Assembly (NCBI GenBank): GCA_016282415.1 | Contig: JAEEKO010000074.1 | Coordinates: 1-17,164, forward strand | DNA from: Caryophanales bacterium | GTDB taxonomy: Bacteria > Bacillota_I > Bacilli_A > RF39 > UBA660 | DNA length: 17,164 bases | Direction: 5' to 3' | Part shown: positions 7,857 through 14,323 of the stretch, one piece after another | Layout: each line of letters opens with the position of its first letter | Position numbering within the stretch: the first letter of the stretch is position 1 | Position numbers and translations under genes: made by a program | Notes under the pieces: generated by a model | Databases searched by the model: none | What the model was told of the DNA's origin: nothing | The model's input: only the letters and a program-made list of their open reading frames with translations

Positions 7857-9584
7857 ATGACAAATTTATTTGACTATTTTACTAGGGTAAAGTTTAATGA
7901 ATCAGATTTAGAAACTATATTAGAGCAAATAGTATTTGATTATGGATTTGCATCGATTAAGAATTATCAGGTAATTGAAACAGGGTATGAAGATTTTAAC
8001 GTATATTTAGAAACACTAAATAATAAATATGTTATTAAATTCTTTTCAAATGAAAGAACTATTGAAAACATAAATCACTATATTAAAATTGTCGATTTAA
8101 TTGCAAAACAAGATTATTTGAATATTCCTAAAGTATATAAAAATCAAAATGGCACATTAGGTAAAATTAGTTTTAATGGTTGTGAAGTATACTATTTTGT
8201 AATGGAGTATATTAATGGTAAAACAATATATGATTTAGATAAGAATATTGATTTAAAAACAATTATTAAAATTGTATTTGATATTTTAAAATACAACTGT
8301 GTAAATAAGGATTTAAAGGAATATTTACATAGTGATGAAGCTAAGAAGTTTAAACAATATGATATGTGGAGTTATGAAAACTTTTTAGAAGAATATCAAG
8401 ATAAGAAACAATATTTATCAGACGAAGATAATGAATTAATTAAACCAATTGTTGAATATTATACTGACATGATAAACCGATATAAAAAATATGACGAAAA
8501 CTTTTTAAATAAGCCGGTTATGCCACCTTATATGTCAGCACATAACGATTTTATTTCTACTAATATTATTTTAAAAGATAATAAAGAACCATATTATATT
8601 GACTTTTCAGTATCATCTGTTGCGTTAAACTTTGTTGATATTGCAATTTTTGGTTGTGATACAGTATTAAAAAAAGGAATAACTCCGTTTGAATATGCGA
8701 AGTACTTAAAAATAATTAGTTATATTTTATATCGAACTCACATTATGGAATATAATTTATATCCAACTGCTGTTGCAGTACAACATGCTATTCATATATT
8801 AATTGCAAACTACTATAAAGTTTGTGAACATGTTGATTCAACAGAAAATGATTATTTCTTAAATCTTGGAAGAATGGGTATTAAATATTTAAAAGAACAA
8901 GATTTAATTAATAAACCAGTATTTAATTGGGTTAAAAACGGAGATTGGTATGAACGTTCGGAATTAAGTAGTATTTCTGAATATTCTATAATTAAATCTG
9001 AAATTGAAGAACTAGGTTTAAATGATTTTATTGAAGAAAACGTAAAAGAATATTTTAAATTATATAATAAAAATAAAACCGATGAAGCTTATTCCAATAT
9101 TAAGTTAGATGATTTATATCATAATGGATATAATTGGTTATATTCATGTATTGATAATGTTAAATCAAACGAAATTGTAATGGCTATATCATTCTGTAAT
9201 GAAAATGAATGGAATGGTGAAAAAGAAGAAAATTTATGGACTAAACTGAATATTGATGCATTGAATCGAAATGTATTGATGAAAAGAATATTTGTTTATC
9301 CAGATAACAAAAAGAATTTAGTTATTAATAATAAAGATATTAATAAGTTCGTTTCTTATAACAAGAGTAATCTTGAATTAGGATTTATTTCTGAATCAAA
9401 AATCAAAGAAGTATTAAAAGAAAATTTGAATGAAATATATCCTGGGGTTTTAGTATTTAATGACGATATTGCATTTATTGATAATGAAAAAGATCCTGAA
9501 AATAGAGGATATAATGTCTTTGATAAGGATAAAATTAATAAGTATTATCAAATATATGAAGTAGTTAAACAATATTGTGATTAA
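7857..9584 (+). CDS. APH/choline-kinase-like phosphotransferase fused to an unassigned C-terminal domain
   Basis: 575 residues, far longer than the ~270-330 of a plain aminoglycoside phosphotransferase-like kinase. The N-terminal ~340 residues fit that fold: Lys61 in YVIKFFS as the ATP-binding lysine, the hinge-like MEYINGKTIYDL (116-127), the catalytic loop SAHNDFISTN (227-236, with H229, D231, N236) and the metal-binding Asp249 in YYIDFS (247-251). Residues ~430-575 form a separate domain with IVMAISFCNENEWNG followed by strands and helices (LMKRIFVYPD, GVLVFNDDIAFID). I do not recognise this domain; it faintly recalls phospholipase-D/TrmB-C-like regulatory folds, which is only a guess. The enzyme should phosphorylate a small molecule using ATP or GTP. 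It is followed after 32 bases by a membrane protein on the same transcript. Confidence 0.78.
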   Translation: MTNLFDYFTRVKFNESDLETILEQIVFDYGFASIKNYQVIETGYEDFNVYLETLNNKYVIKFFSNERTIENINHYIKIVDLIAKQDYLNIPKVYKNQNGTLGKISFNGCEVYYFVMEYINGKTIYDLDKNIDLKTIIKIVFDILKYNCVNKDLKEYLHSDEAKKFKQYDMWSYENFLEEYQDKKQYLSDEDNELIKPIVEYYTDMINRYKKYDENFLNKPVMPPYMSAHNDFISTNIILKDNKEPYYIDFSVSSVALNFVDIAIFGCDTVLKKGITPFEYAKYLKIISYILYRTHIMEYNLYPTAVAVQHAIHILIANYYKVCEHVDSTENDYFLNLGRMGIKYLKEQDLINKPVFNWVKNGDWYERSELSSISEYSIIKSEIEELGLNDFIEENVKEYFKLYNKNKTDEAYSNIKLDDLYHNGYNWLYSCIDNVKSNEIVMAISFCNENEWNGEKEENLWTKLNIDALNRNVLMKRIFVYPDNKKNLVINNKDINKFVSYNKSNLELGFISESKIKEVLKENLNEIYPGVLVFNDDIAFIDNEKDPENRGYNVFDKDKINKYYQIYEVVKQYCD

Positions 9585-9616
9585 TGATTAAACATGTAGT
9601 AACTGAGGTGAATTAG

Positions 9617-10132
9617 ATGATTTATATTATTTCGCAAATATTAGCTTTACTAGCATTCATAGTTTCACTAGTTGCTTTTCATCGTAAAGATAAAAAGAAT
9701 ATTTTAGGAAACATGATTATTTCTAATATATTAAATCTACTTCACTATTTATTATTAGGTGCTTATAGTGGATGCATTACTAAAGTAATAGCAATATTAA
9801 GAGATAGTTTTATTATATATAAAGAAAAGAATAAAAAGCTATCAAGTATTTTTTTCTTATTTATATTTTTAGTTATTTATTTGGTTACAGCAATTATAAC
9901 TTATGATGGGATATTATCATTATTTCCATTGTTTGCAGCAACATCATATATTGTCTTTATATGGAATGGTAAAGAATTAACGATTAAAAGAATTGCACTG
10001 GTAGGTTATTTCTTTTGGTTAGGATATAATATTTATGTAATGTCGATTATTGGTATAATATCAAATGTTGTTGCAATTATATCAGTAATTATTGCAATTA
10101 TTAATTATAAAAAAGCAAATACTAAATCTTAA
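9617..10132 (+). CDS. YgjV-family integral membrane protein
   Basis: 171 residues, mostly hydrophobic, with about six predicted membrane helices (near 2-21, 33-51, 76-94, 98-116, 123-142, 146-163) and short charged loops such as FHRKDKKN (21-28) and KEKNKK (69-74). The pattern of a first helix ending in a basic FHRKDKKN-like loop, then a Leu/His-rich helix (LNLLHYLLLGAYSG), matches the bacterial inner-membrane protein YgjV family. Its function is unknown even in model bacteria. GAGGTGA at 9605-9611 fixes the ATG. With no terminator upstream, it should be cotranscribed with the kinase fusion gene. Confidence 0.75.
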   Translation: MIYIISQILALLAFIVSLVAFHRKDKKNILGNMIISNILNLLHYLLLGAYSGCITKVIAILRDSFIIYKEKNKKLSSIFFLFIFLVIYLVTAIITYDGILSLFPLFAATSYIVFIWNGKELTIKRIALVGYFFWLGYNIYVMSIIGIISNVVAIISVIIAIINYKKANTKS

Positions 10133-10147
10133 AAAAGTGGGAAAAAT

Positions 10148-10210
10148 ATGAATATAATTAAAACCAGAATTATTCCTATTCAAGAAAAATCTTCATTAAC
10201 AATAAATTAA
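10148..10210 (+). CDS. Possible 20-residue leader peptide or gene remnant
   Basis: A short reading frame, MNIIKTRIIPIQEKSSLTIN, starts at the ATG at 10148 after a purine-rich AGTGGG (10136-10141). Its last codons lie inside the left arm and loop of the inverted repeat at 10191-10215. It could be translated after the YgjV gene, act as a leader peptide, or be the truncated start of a lost gene. No homology can be judged at this length. Confidence 0.25.
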   Translation: MNIIKTRIIPIQEKSSLTIN

Positions 10211-10215
10211 TGAAG
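10191..10215 (+). repeat. Inverted repeat (9-bp arms) directly before a TATAAT
   Basis: CTTCATTAA (10191-10199) and TTAATGAAG (10207-10215) pair perfectly around a seven-base loop. No T run follows on the + strand, but an A-rich tract precedes it, so as a terminator it would work better on the - strand. It may also be a weak + strand terminator or an operator, because TATAAT follows at once. Confidence 0.6.
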
Positions 10216-10221
10216 TATAAT
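10216..10221 (+). promoter_or_regulatory. Candidate -10 box for the peptidase E operon
   Basis: A perfect TATAAT abuts the inverted repeat at 10191-10215. There is no TG extension and no convincing -35, so a protein bound to the hairpin region, or read-through from upstream, may be needed. It leads to AGAGGG at 10231-10236 and the ATG at 10244. Confidence 0.45.
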
Positions 10222-10243
10222 AGATAAAAAAGAGGGTAATCTT

Positions 10244-10816
10244 ATGAAGAAAATAGTATTAACTTCATGTGGAATTAGAAATGATGATTTTAAATCCAAG
10301 TTTTATCAATTAATTTCCAAAGAAGAGTTATCTAAATCCAAGTTATTATTTGTTACTACCGCTGTTGATGGCGAGCCAGCAGATAACCGAGACTGGGTTG
10401 CTAAAGAATATAGTACAGTTCTAGAGTTAGGTTTTAAAGAATCAAATATAACCGAATATAAAATCGGTGATGAAATAAATATTGATGCTTTTGATGTTAT
10501 GTATATGTTGGGTGGTAACACAATTTATCTACTTGATATGGTAAGAAAATATCATTTTGGAGATGTTATTAAAGATTTTATTAATAAAGGAAAAATCTAT
10601 ATTGGTTCAAGTGCAGGAAGTCAAATTATTGGTTCAACCATTGAGTTAGGTTCAGTGTATGAAATTAATAATGTTAATATGACTGATTTTACCGCAATTG
10701 GTATTATAGATAAGGAAGTTGTACCACATGCTAATAAGAAAGAAGAATTAGTCAATGATCATAATAGAGATGATTTAATCTTTCTTTATGATGGTGATGG
10801 AATCATAGTTAATTGA
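10244..10816 (+). CDS. Peptidase S51 (dipeptidase E-like) serine peptidase
   Basis: 190 residues. The peptidase E signature is clear: YMLGGNTIYLL (87-97) and the nucleophile elbow IGSSAGSQI (120-128) with Ser123 as the expected catalytic Ser. VVPHAN (159-164) supplies the probable catalytic His162, and Asp/Glu residues near it could complete the triad. Family members cleave Asp-X dipeptides or cyanophycin products, and related proteins act on other small peptides. The cytosol is the expected place, as no signal peptide is seen. The C-terminus, DGDGIIVN, stops where many homologues continue for some ten residues, so it is slightly short but not obviously broken. The TGA stop confirms normal TGA use. 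The next gene's Shine-Dalgarno overlaps this stop. Confidence 0.88.
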   Translation: MKKIVLTSCGIRNDDFKSKFYQLISKEELSKSKLLFVTTAVDGEPADNRDWVAKEYSTVLELGFKESNITEYKIGDEINIDAFDVMYMLGGNTIYLLDMVRKYHFGDVIKDFINKGKIYIGSSAGSQIIGSTIELGSVYEINNVNMTDFTAIGIIDKEVVPHANKKEELVNDHNRDDLIFLYDGDGIIVN

Positions 10817-10823
10817 GGTTTAT

Positions 10824-11267
10824 ATGGATAAGATAATTAGAAAAGCAGTTAGAACATACTTAATAGAAGACGATAAAGTTATTGTTATTAATTATAAAAA
10901 TCATGATACTGGATATTTTGATATTCCTGGTGGAAAGATCAATGATAATGAAACGGCCGATGAAGCTTCTATAAGGGAGTTTAAAGAAGAGACCGGCATT
11001 ACCATTACAAAACAACATTGTATTGGCCATAGTATTGTTGAATATCCGGAACGTATATATGATTTTGATGTTTTTATCGTTGATGAATATTCTGGTGAAC
11101 CTCTTGAATTTGAAGAAAATAAATCGATGTGGTTTAATATTAATGATTTATATCAAGAAGCAAAATTATTTTCCAGTGTAGAAGTAATTAAGTATTTAAA
11201 AGATAATATGAACGTAAAAGTTGTTTGTGATAGTAATCATAAAATACTAAGTATTAATTCTTTATAA
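10824..11267 (+). CDS. Nudix hydrolase
   Basis: 147 residues with a complete Nudix box: G37, E43, R51-E52, E55-E56, G58 (in DIPGGKINDNE ... REFKEETGI). It belongs to the MutT-like group with the PGGK start of the box. The predicted reaction is hydrolysis of a nucleoside diphosphate derivative such as an oxidised dNTP or a sugar nucleotide. TGAGGT at 10814-10819 overlaps the stop of the peptidase E gene and serves as the ribosome-binding site, so the two genes are coupled. It directly precedes the PurA-like gene, giving a pair of nucleotide-acting enzymes on one transcript. This is the fourth Nudix protein of the window. Confidence 0.92.
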   Translation: MDKIIRKAVRTYLIEDDKVIVINYKNHDTGYFDIPGGKINDNETADEASIREFKEETGITITKQHCIGHSIVEYPERIYDFDVFIVDEYSGEPLEFEENKSMWFNINDLYQEAKLFSSVEVIKYLKDNMNVKVVCDSNHKILSINSL

Positions 11268-11283
11268 AATTATTAGTCATACT

Positions 11284-11292
11284 AGGGGGTGA
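11284..11292 (+). promoter_or_regulatory. Ribosome-binding site that decides the PurA-like start
   Basis: AGGGGGTGA lies five bases before ATG 11298 and contains the alternative GTG at 11289, which therefore cannot be a good start. Confidence 0.75.
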
Positions 11293-11297
11293 TAGGG

Positions 11298-12668
11298 ATG
11301 ATTAAAAATGTTATAGCGGTCATTGATGGAGCAGCTGGTAGCTGTGGTAAAGCAAAAGTAGTAGGAGAAATTGCTACTGATCAAACCGTTAATTTAGGTG
11401 CTGCCGTAACCAATTGTATGCCTAATGCTGGTCATACATTTGTAGACGAAAAAGGTAATGCTACTATTTTTAGAAATATACCAGTATCATGCGTTAATCC
11501 AAATACGGAATTGTTTATTGGACCGGGTTCTGCAATTGATATGGAAGTATTTAGCGATGAATATGAAAGAGTAAAAAAGTTTTTAAATGGTAGAAAAATA
11601 TATGTTCATGGAATGGTTCCGCTAATTGAAGAAAGACATAAACAATATGAAAGAGAACATATTAAAAGTGGGTCTACATTTAAAGGGTGCGGAGCTGTCA
11701 GTAAAGAAAAAGTAATGAGAGACAAAGAATTAAAATTCTTTCAAACTTATAAAGATGCAGTTTGTTGTTCTAACGATGAATGGTTAGAAAGATTATATAG
11801 TCATGTTGGTAAAGAAAGAGAATACGTTATTTTAGAAGGTGCGCAAGGTTGCGATTTAGATTTAAATCATAGTGGAAATTATCCGTTTGTTACAAGTAGA
11901 AATGTTTCTACATCACAACTACTTGCTGATTCTGGAATTTCTCCTGAATATTTACTTCAAACTATTATGGTTATTAGACCTTTTCCTATTAGAATAAGTA
12001 ATATAACTAAATCAGGGGATATTATTTATACTGGTGATTATGGTAAAGGCGATGAATTAACATGGACACAAATTAATCTTGCTTCCCAATATGGTGGTTA
12101 TCCTTATGTAGGTGATATTGAACAACTTTATAATTATATATTAAGCAGAAAACTAATAAAAAAAGGATTAAAGTATTGTCCAGAAGAATATTTAAAACAA
12201 ATATTTGGTAATAATTATAAGAATATTAATCCTGGTGATGTATCTATTCTACAAGCATTAGAAATGGAAAGGTTATATTGGAAAAGTAAAGGTGTCGATT
12301 CCTATGTATCTAGATATCTTAAAAATATGCCATTTATTGATTCCGATTTAGAACCTGGAATAATATTTGATCAATCTGAACAAACTACTGTAACCAAAAA
12401 AGAAAGAAGAATATTTGATTTGGATATTGATAAATTAAAATCAAATTGTCGTATCAATACACCATCTAGTTTATATTTAAATTTCTTTCAACATTTGAGT
12501 CGTGCTCATGCGGGTTTAAAAGGTAGTTATGATGATATATACCTTGATAAACCATTAAGAGAATATCTCGATTGGCTTGAAAGAGAAACTAGTATTAGCG
12601 TATCTGCACTAGGTACCGGAGCGAGAAATGGTGAAAGAATTATAAAAAAGGAATTAATAAGAAGATAA
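11298..12668 (+). CDS. Divergent adenylosuccinate synthetase (PurA/PurZ-family) paralogue
   Basis: 456 residues from the ATG at 11298. An in-frame GTG at 11289 lies within the Shine-Dalgarno AGGGGGTGA (11284-11292), so the ATG is preferred. PurA landmarks occur in order: phosphate loop GAAGSCGKAK (11-20), PNAGHT (42-47) with catalytic-type His46, STFKGCGAVSKEKV (126-139), the IMP-site stretch EGAQGCDLDLNHSGNYPFVT (180-199) and the C-terminal GTGARNGERI (439-448). Housekeeping PurA has QWGDEGKGK; here the Asp-Glu becomes Ser15-Cys16. Phage PurZ enzymes, which join aspartate to dGMP, also lose that Asp. No clear NTP-base motif (N/TKxD) is seen, and the protein is about 25 residues longer than usual. 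The likely reaction is GTP- or ATP-driven ligation of aspartate, or a relative, to a purine nucleotide or analogue. It is unlikely to be the cell's main purA. A terminator follows. Confidence 0.85.
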   Translation: MIKNVIAVIDGAAGSCGKAKVVGEIATDQTVNLGAAVTNCMPNAGHTFVDEKGNATIFRNIPVSCVNPNTELFIGPGSAIDMEVFSDEYERVKKFLNGRKIYVHGMVPLIEERHKQYEREHIKSGSTFKGCGAVSKEKVMRDKELKFFQTYKDAVCCSNDEWLERLYSHVGKEREYVILEGAQGCDLDLNHSGNYPFVTSRNVSTSQLLADSGISPEYLLQTIMVIRPFPIRISNITKSGDIIYTGDYGKGDELTWTQINLASQYGGYPYVGDIEQLYNYILSRKLIKKGLKYCPEEYLKQIFGNNYKNINPGDVSILQALEMERLYWKSKGVDSYVSRYLKNMPFIDSDLEPGIIFDQSEQTTVTKKERRIFDLDIDKLKSNCRINTPSSLYLNFFQHLSRAHAGLKGSYDDIYLDKPLREYLDWLERETSISVSALGTGARNGERIIKKELIRR

Positions 12669-12677
12669 TTAAAAAAA

Positions 12678-12705
12678 ACAGATTTTTTACCAATCTGTCT
12701 TTTTT
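12678..12705 (+). terminator. Intrinsic terminator after the PurA-like gene
   Basis: ACAGATT (12678-12684) pairs with AATCTGT (12692-12698) across a seven-base loop, followed by C and six T. An A tract upstream can extend pairing with the T tract, so it may also work on the other strand. Its right arm and tail are repeated exactly at 13604-13627. Confidence 0.88.
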
Positions 12706-12715
12706 ATGCTATAAT
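12692..12715 (+). repeat. 24-base direct repeat, copy 1 (terminator arm + extended -10)
   Basis: Identical over 24 bases to 13604-13627. It runs from the right arm of the terminator (AATCTG) through T6 to TATAAT. The two copies bracket the unknown gene at 12772-13473. Confidence 0.9.
12707..12715 (+). promoter_or_regulatory. Extended -10 promoter fused to the terminator
   Basis: TGCTATAAT is a perfect extended -10, beginning one base after the T tract. A weak -35-like TTTACC (12686-12691, 18-base spacer) lies inside the terminator loop. It would serve the unknown gene at 12772. Confidence 0.72.
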
Positions 12716-12733
12716 AATGAATAATTTTTACTT

Positions 12734-12739
12734 AAGGAG
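12734..12739 (+). promoter_or_regulatory. Orphan Shine-Dalgarno-like AAGGAG
   Basis: A good AAGGAG has no ATG, GTG or TTG within the following twelve bases. The true ribosome-binding site of the next gene is AAGGGGGT at 12758-12765. This may be a remnant of an earlier start or simple chance. Confidence 0.3.
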
Positions 12740-12771
12740 TTAATTTTAAGCATTAATAAGGGGGTAATAAT

Positions 12772-13473
12772 ATGGAAAATTGTAATTATAAAGTAAAAAT
12801 AAAAGACTTATATGTTGGTAAAGTACAGGATATAACTCCGTCTGAAATAGAAATAACCCATGAACGAACAATTATCGGTTTTTTAGGCGAAGAATCACTA
12901 AGATGGGCCTTACAAAACAAAGGATTTTATTTTAAAAAGAAAACAGATTTTATTAATTATGGTCATGGCCATTCTATTTATCCATGTACTTTTACAAGAA
13001 GTATGTTATTTACTTTAGATGAAAATAATCATGCTAATGATTTATTATACAATTCACCACATTATCCTATATTTGATATAAGTTCAAGCGATGAGTTTTC
13101 AAATATTAGTATCTGTATTGGACACAATACCTTTGAATTATATGAATTATTAAAATATTTTGGCTATCCAGAAGAAATCGGTTTTGATGAAATATTAAAA
13201 ATAAGACAATTATTATTTAGTTGTGATTATGTAATGCATAATTGTGAAAAATTTGGAATTATTGAAACAGCACCAGAAAGAACGGGATATGATGGATATG
13301 ATTCTACTGGGAGATATATGACTTTTAATGATGAAATAGAAAACTTTCCAATACCACGCTGTCATTTTGATGCAATAATGTTATGTAAGGATATTTATAG
13401 TCCTGGTAAAGGGGTAATTGATAAATTTAAGCCAAATGTAAAAGAAGGACCTATTCTGGCTTTAAAACAATAA
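12772..13473 (+). CDS. Protein of unknown family
   Basis: 233 residues, not recognised. It has no signal peptide or membrane helix and is fairly rich in Tyr, Phe, His and Cys. Conspicuous stretches are the N-terminal strand-like YKVKIKDLYVGKVQDITPSE (6-25), NYGHGHSIYPCTFTRSMLF (62-80), SICIGHNTFELYELLKYFGY (112-131), CDYVMHNCEKFGI (150-162) and PIPRCHFDAIMLCKDI (193-208). The spread of His and Cys would allow a metal site, but this is only a possibility. AAGGGGGT at 12758-12765 sets the ATG. The gene stands alone in its transcription unit, between two nearly identical terminator-promoter modules, so it must work without an obligatory operon partner. Confidence 0.7.
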   Translation: MENCNYKVKIKDLYVGKVQDITPSEIEITHERTIIGFLGEESLRWALQNKGFYFKKKTDFINYGHGHSIYPCTFTRSMLFTLDENNHANDLLYNSPHYPIFDISSSDEFSNISICIGHNTFELYELLKYFGYPEEIGFDEILKIRQLLFSCDYVMHNCEKFGIIETAPERTGYDGYDSTGRYMTFNDEIENFPIPRCHFDAIMLCKDIYSPGKGVIDKFKPNVKEGPILALKQ

Positions 13474-13590
13474 ATGATAGTAGTTAATATAAACGAATGA
13501 TTAATTAGTTTTAAACCAATTAATTAGAGTTCTTCTTTTAAATTAAAACCAATCAAAATACTCTTATAATTAGAAAAAAATAATTTTAGT
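13474..13590. other. Non-coding spacer with an imperfect palindrome
   Basis: This stretch has no credible gene. TTAATTAGTTT (13501-13511) and AAACCAATTAA (13513-13523) are inverted with one mismatch, giving a palindromic AT-rich block. The bases just after the stop of the unknown gene (TTAATATAAAC at 13484-13494) faintly resemble part of the A-type repeat found further right. Confidence 0.4.
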
Positions 13591-13617
13591 CAGATTAGTA
13601 CAAAATCTGTCTTTTTT
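13591..13617 (+). terminator. Intrinsic terminator after the unknown gene
   Basis: CAGATT (13591-13596) pairs with AATCTG (13604-13609) over a seven-base loop, followed by TC and six T. The build is the same as the terminator at 12678, with a different loop. Confidence 0.8.
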
Positions 13618-13627
13618 ATGCTATAAT
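13604..13627 (+). repeat. 24-base direct repeat, copy 2 (terminator arm + extended -10)
   Basis: Second exact copy of the sequence at 12692-12715. Bases either side differ, so identity is limited to the terminator arm, T tract and TGCTATAAT. Confidence 0.9.
13619..13627 (+). promoter_or_regulatory. Extended -10 promoter for the flavodoxin-type reductase
   Basis: TGCTATAAT follows the T tract by one base. No good -35 is visible. Transcription would start near 13634, placing the B-type element (13646 on) in a leader of about 60 bases. Confidence 0.7.
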
Positions 13628-13645
13628 TTTATTGATTTATTTAAC

Positions 13646-13690
13646 ATTTGATATTTGATATTGATGGTTAGTTTTTTATAAAAGAGGTGA
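13646..13690 (+). repeat. B-type leader element, divergent copy (B1)
   Basis: The stretch from ATTTGATA through ATTGATGGTTA to AGAGGTGA aligns with the leader of the MBL gene (14273-14318), with mostly T/C or A/G differences and a one-base length change. The short hairpin ATAT-TTG-ATAT is kept. The upstream CCAAAAATGG part of the other copies is absent. Confidence 0.65.
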
Positions 13691-13694
13691 ATTT

Positions 13695-14201
13695 ATGAAT
13701 AAAATATTATTAATAAATGGTAGTAATAGAGATGCATATTCTTATAAAATATTAAAAGAAATTCAAAAAGAAATTAATGATGCGGAACTTGTCAAGTTAA
13801 ATGATTATAATATTGAATTTTGTAAAGGATGTTTGTATTGTGATAAGAATGCAAAATGTATTATTGATGATGATTTGAATAAAGTTATAAATCAAATATC
13901 AAATAATGATATAATTGTTTTTGCTATTCCAAATTATTTTGGTGGAATGAGTGGATTCTTTAAAAACTTTATAGATAGATTACACTATATGTATAAAAGA
14001 TCAATATTTAAAGATAAAAAAGTTGTGTTTATATATACTGGCGCTTTGGAAGATGATAGTATAACTATGGAAGAGATGACTAAATCTACTCATAATATTG
14101 AAAAATATTTAGAGTTAAATGTTATAAATAGATATAGTTTTTCTTCTAGAAAAGAATTAGACATCGATAAAGTTAATAGTATTATAGATAATTTAAAATA
14201 A
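13695..14201 (+). CDS. Flavodoxin-fold NAD(P)H:FMN oxidoreductase with Cys cluster motif
   Basis: 168 residues with the flavodoxin-like fold of NADPH-dependent FMN reductases and iron-sulfur flavoproteins. Visible landmarks are the phosphate loop INGSNRDAYS (7-16), the compact cysteine motif C43-x2-C46-x2-C49-x5-C55 (FCKGCLYCDKNAKC), and the flavin-binding stretch PNYFGGMSGFFKNFIDR (79-95). In iron-sulfur flavoproteins of anaerobes such a compact Cys motif holds a 4Fe-4S cluster, so electron transfer or quinone/disulfide reduction with FMN is plausible. Cluster binding is inferred, since similar spacing occurs in related reductases without one. AGAGGTGA at 13683-13690 is the ribosome-binding site. 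The protein is cytosolic. Confidence 0.87.
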   Translation: MNKILLINGSNRDAYSYKILKEIQKEINDAELVKLNDYNIEFCKGCLYCDKNAKCIIDDDLNKVINQISNNDIIVFAIPNYFGGMSGFFKNFIDRLHYMYKRSIFKDKKVVFIYTGALEDDSITMEEMTKSTHNIEKYLELNVINRYSFSSRKELDIDKVNSIIDNLK

Positions 14202-14208
14202 AAGGAAA

Positions 14209-14224
14209 ACAAGTATGTACTTGT
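14209..14224. repeat. 16-base palindrome ACAAGTA-TG-TACTTGT
   Basis: Perfect 7-bp arms around TG, eight bases after the reductase stop. The two-base gap and lack of T run make it more like a DNA operator than an RNA terminator. It lies upstream of the B2 leader. Confidence 0.6.
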
Positions 14225-14256
14225 TACATAATTTAATAAAAATAACTAAAAAAGTA

Positions 14257-14291
14257 CCAAAAATGGCATAGTATTTGATACTTGGTATTGA
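14257..14291 (+). repeat. B-type leader element, copy B2
   Basis: 35 bases identical to 17011-17045, with similarity continuing upstream (AAAAAGT[A/G]) and downstream to AGAGGTG. It contains the small inverted repeat AGTAT-TTG-ATACT (14270-14282). An outer stem TACCAA (14255-14260) / TTGGTA (14282-14287) is possible. In the other copy this arm is TGCCAA, which still pairs in RNA through a G-U wobble. Confidence 0.85.
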
Positions 14292-14310
14292 CGGTTAAAG
14301 TTTTAATAAA

Positions 14311-14318
14311 AGAGGTGA
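14311..14318 (+). promoter_or_regulatory. Ribosome-binding site that decides the MBL start
   Basis: AGAGGTGA lies five bases before ATG 14324. An in-frame TTG at 14282 would place the start inside the conserved leader element and has no Shine-Dalgarno, so it is not used. Confidence 0.8.
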
Positions 14319-14323
14319 ATAAC

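Noticed and set aside
10824..12668. A phage-style 2-aminoadenine (Z) genome pathway
   Set aside because: The PurZ-like substitution suggested it, but no DatZ (HD phosphohydrolase), MazZ or DpoZ polymerase and no phage genes are visible. The neighbours are Nudix and peptidase E, so only the enzyme-level resemblance is kept.
11298..12668. Ordinary housekeeping purA
   Set aside because: The QWGDEGKGK loop is altered at catalytic positions, the protein is longer than usual, and it sits among accessory genes.
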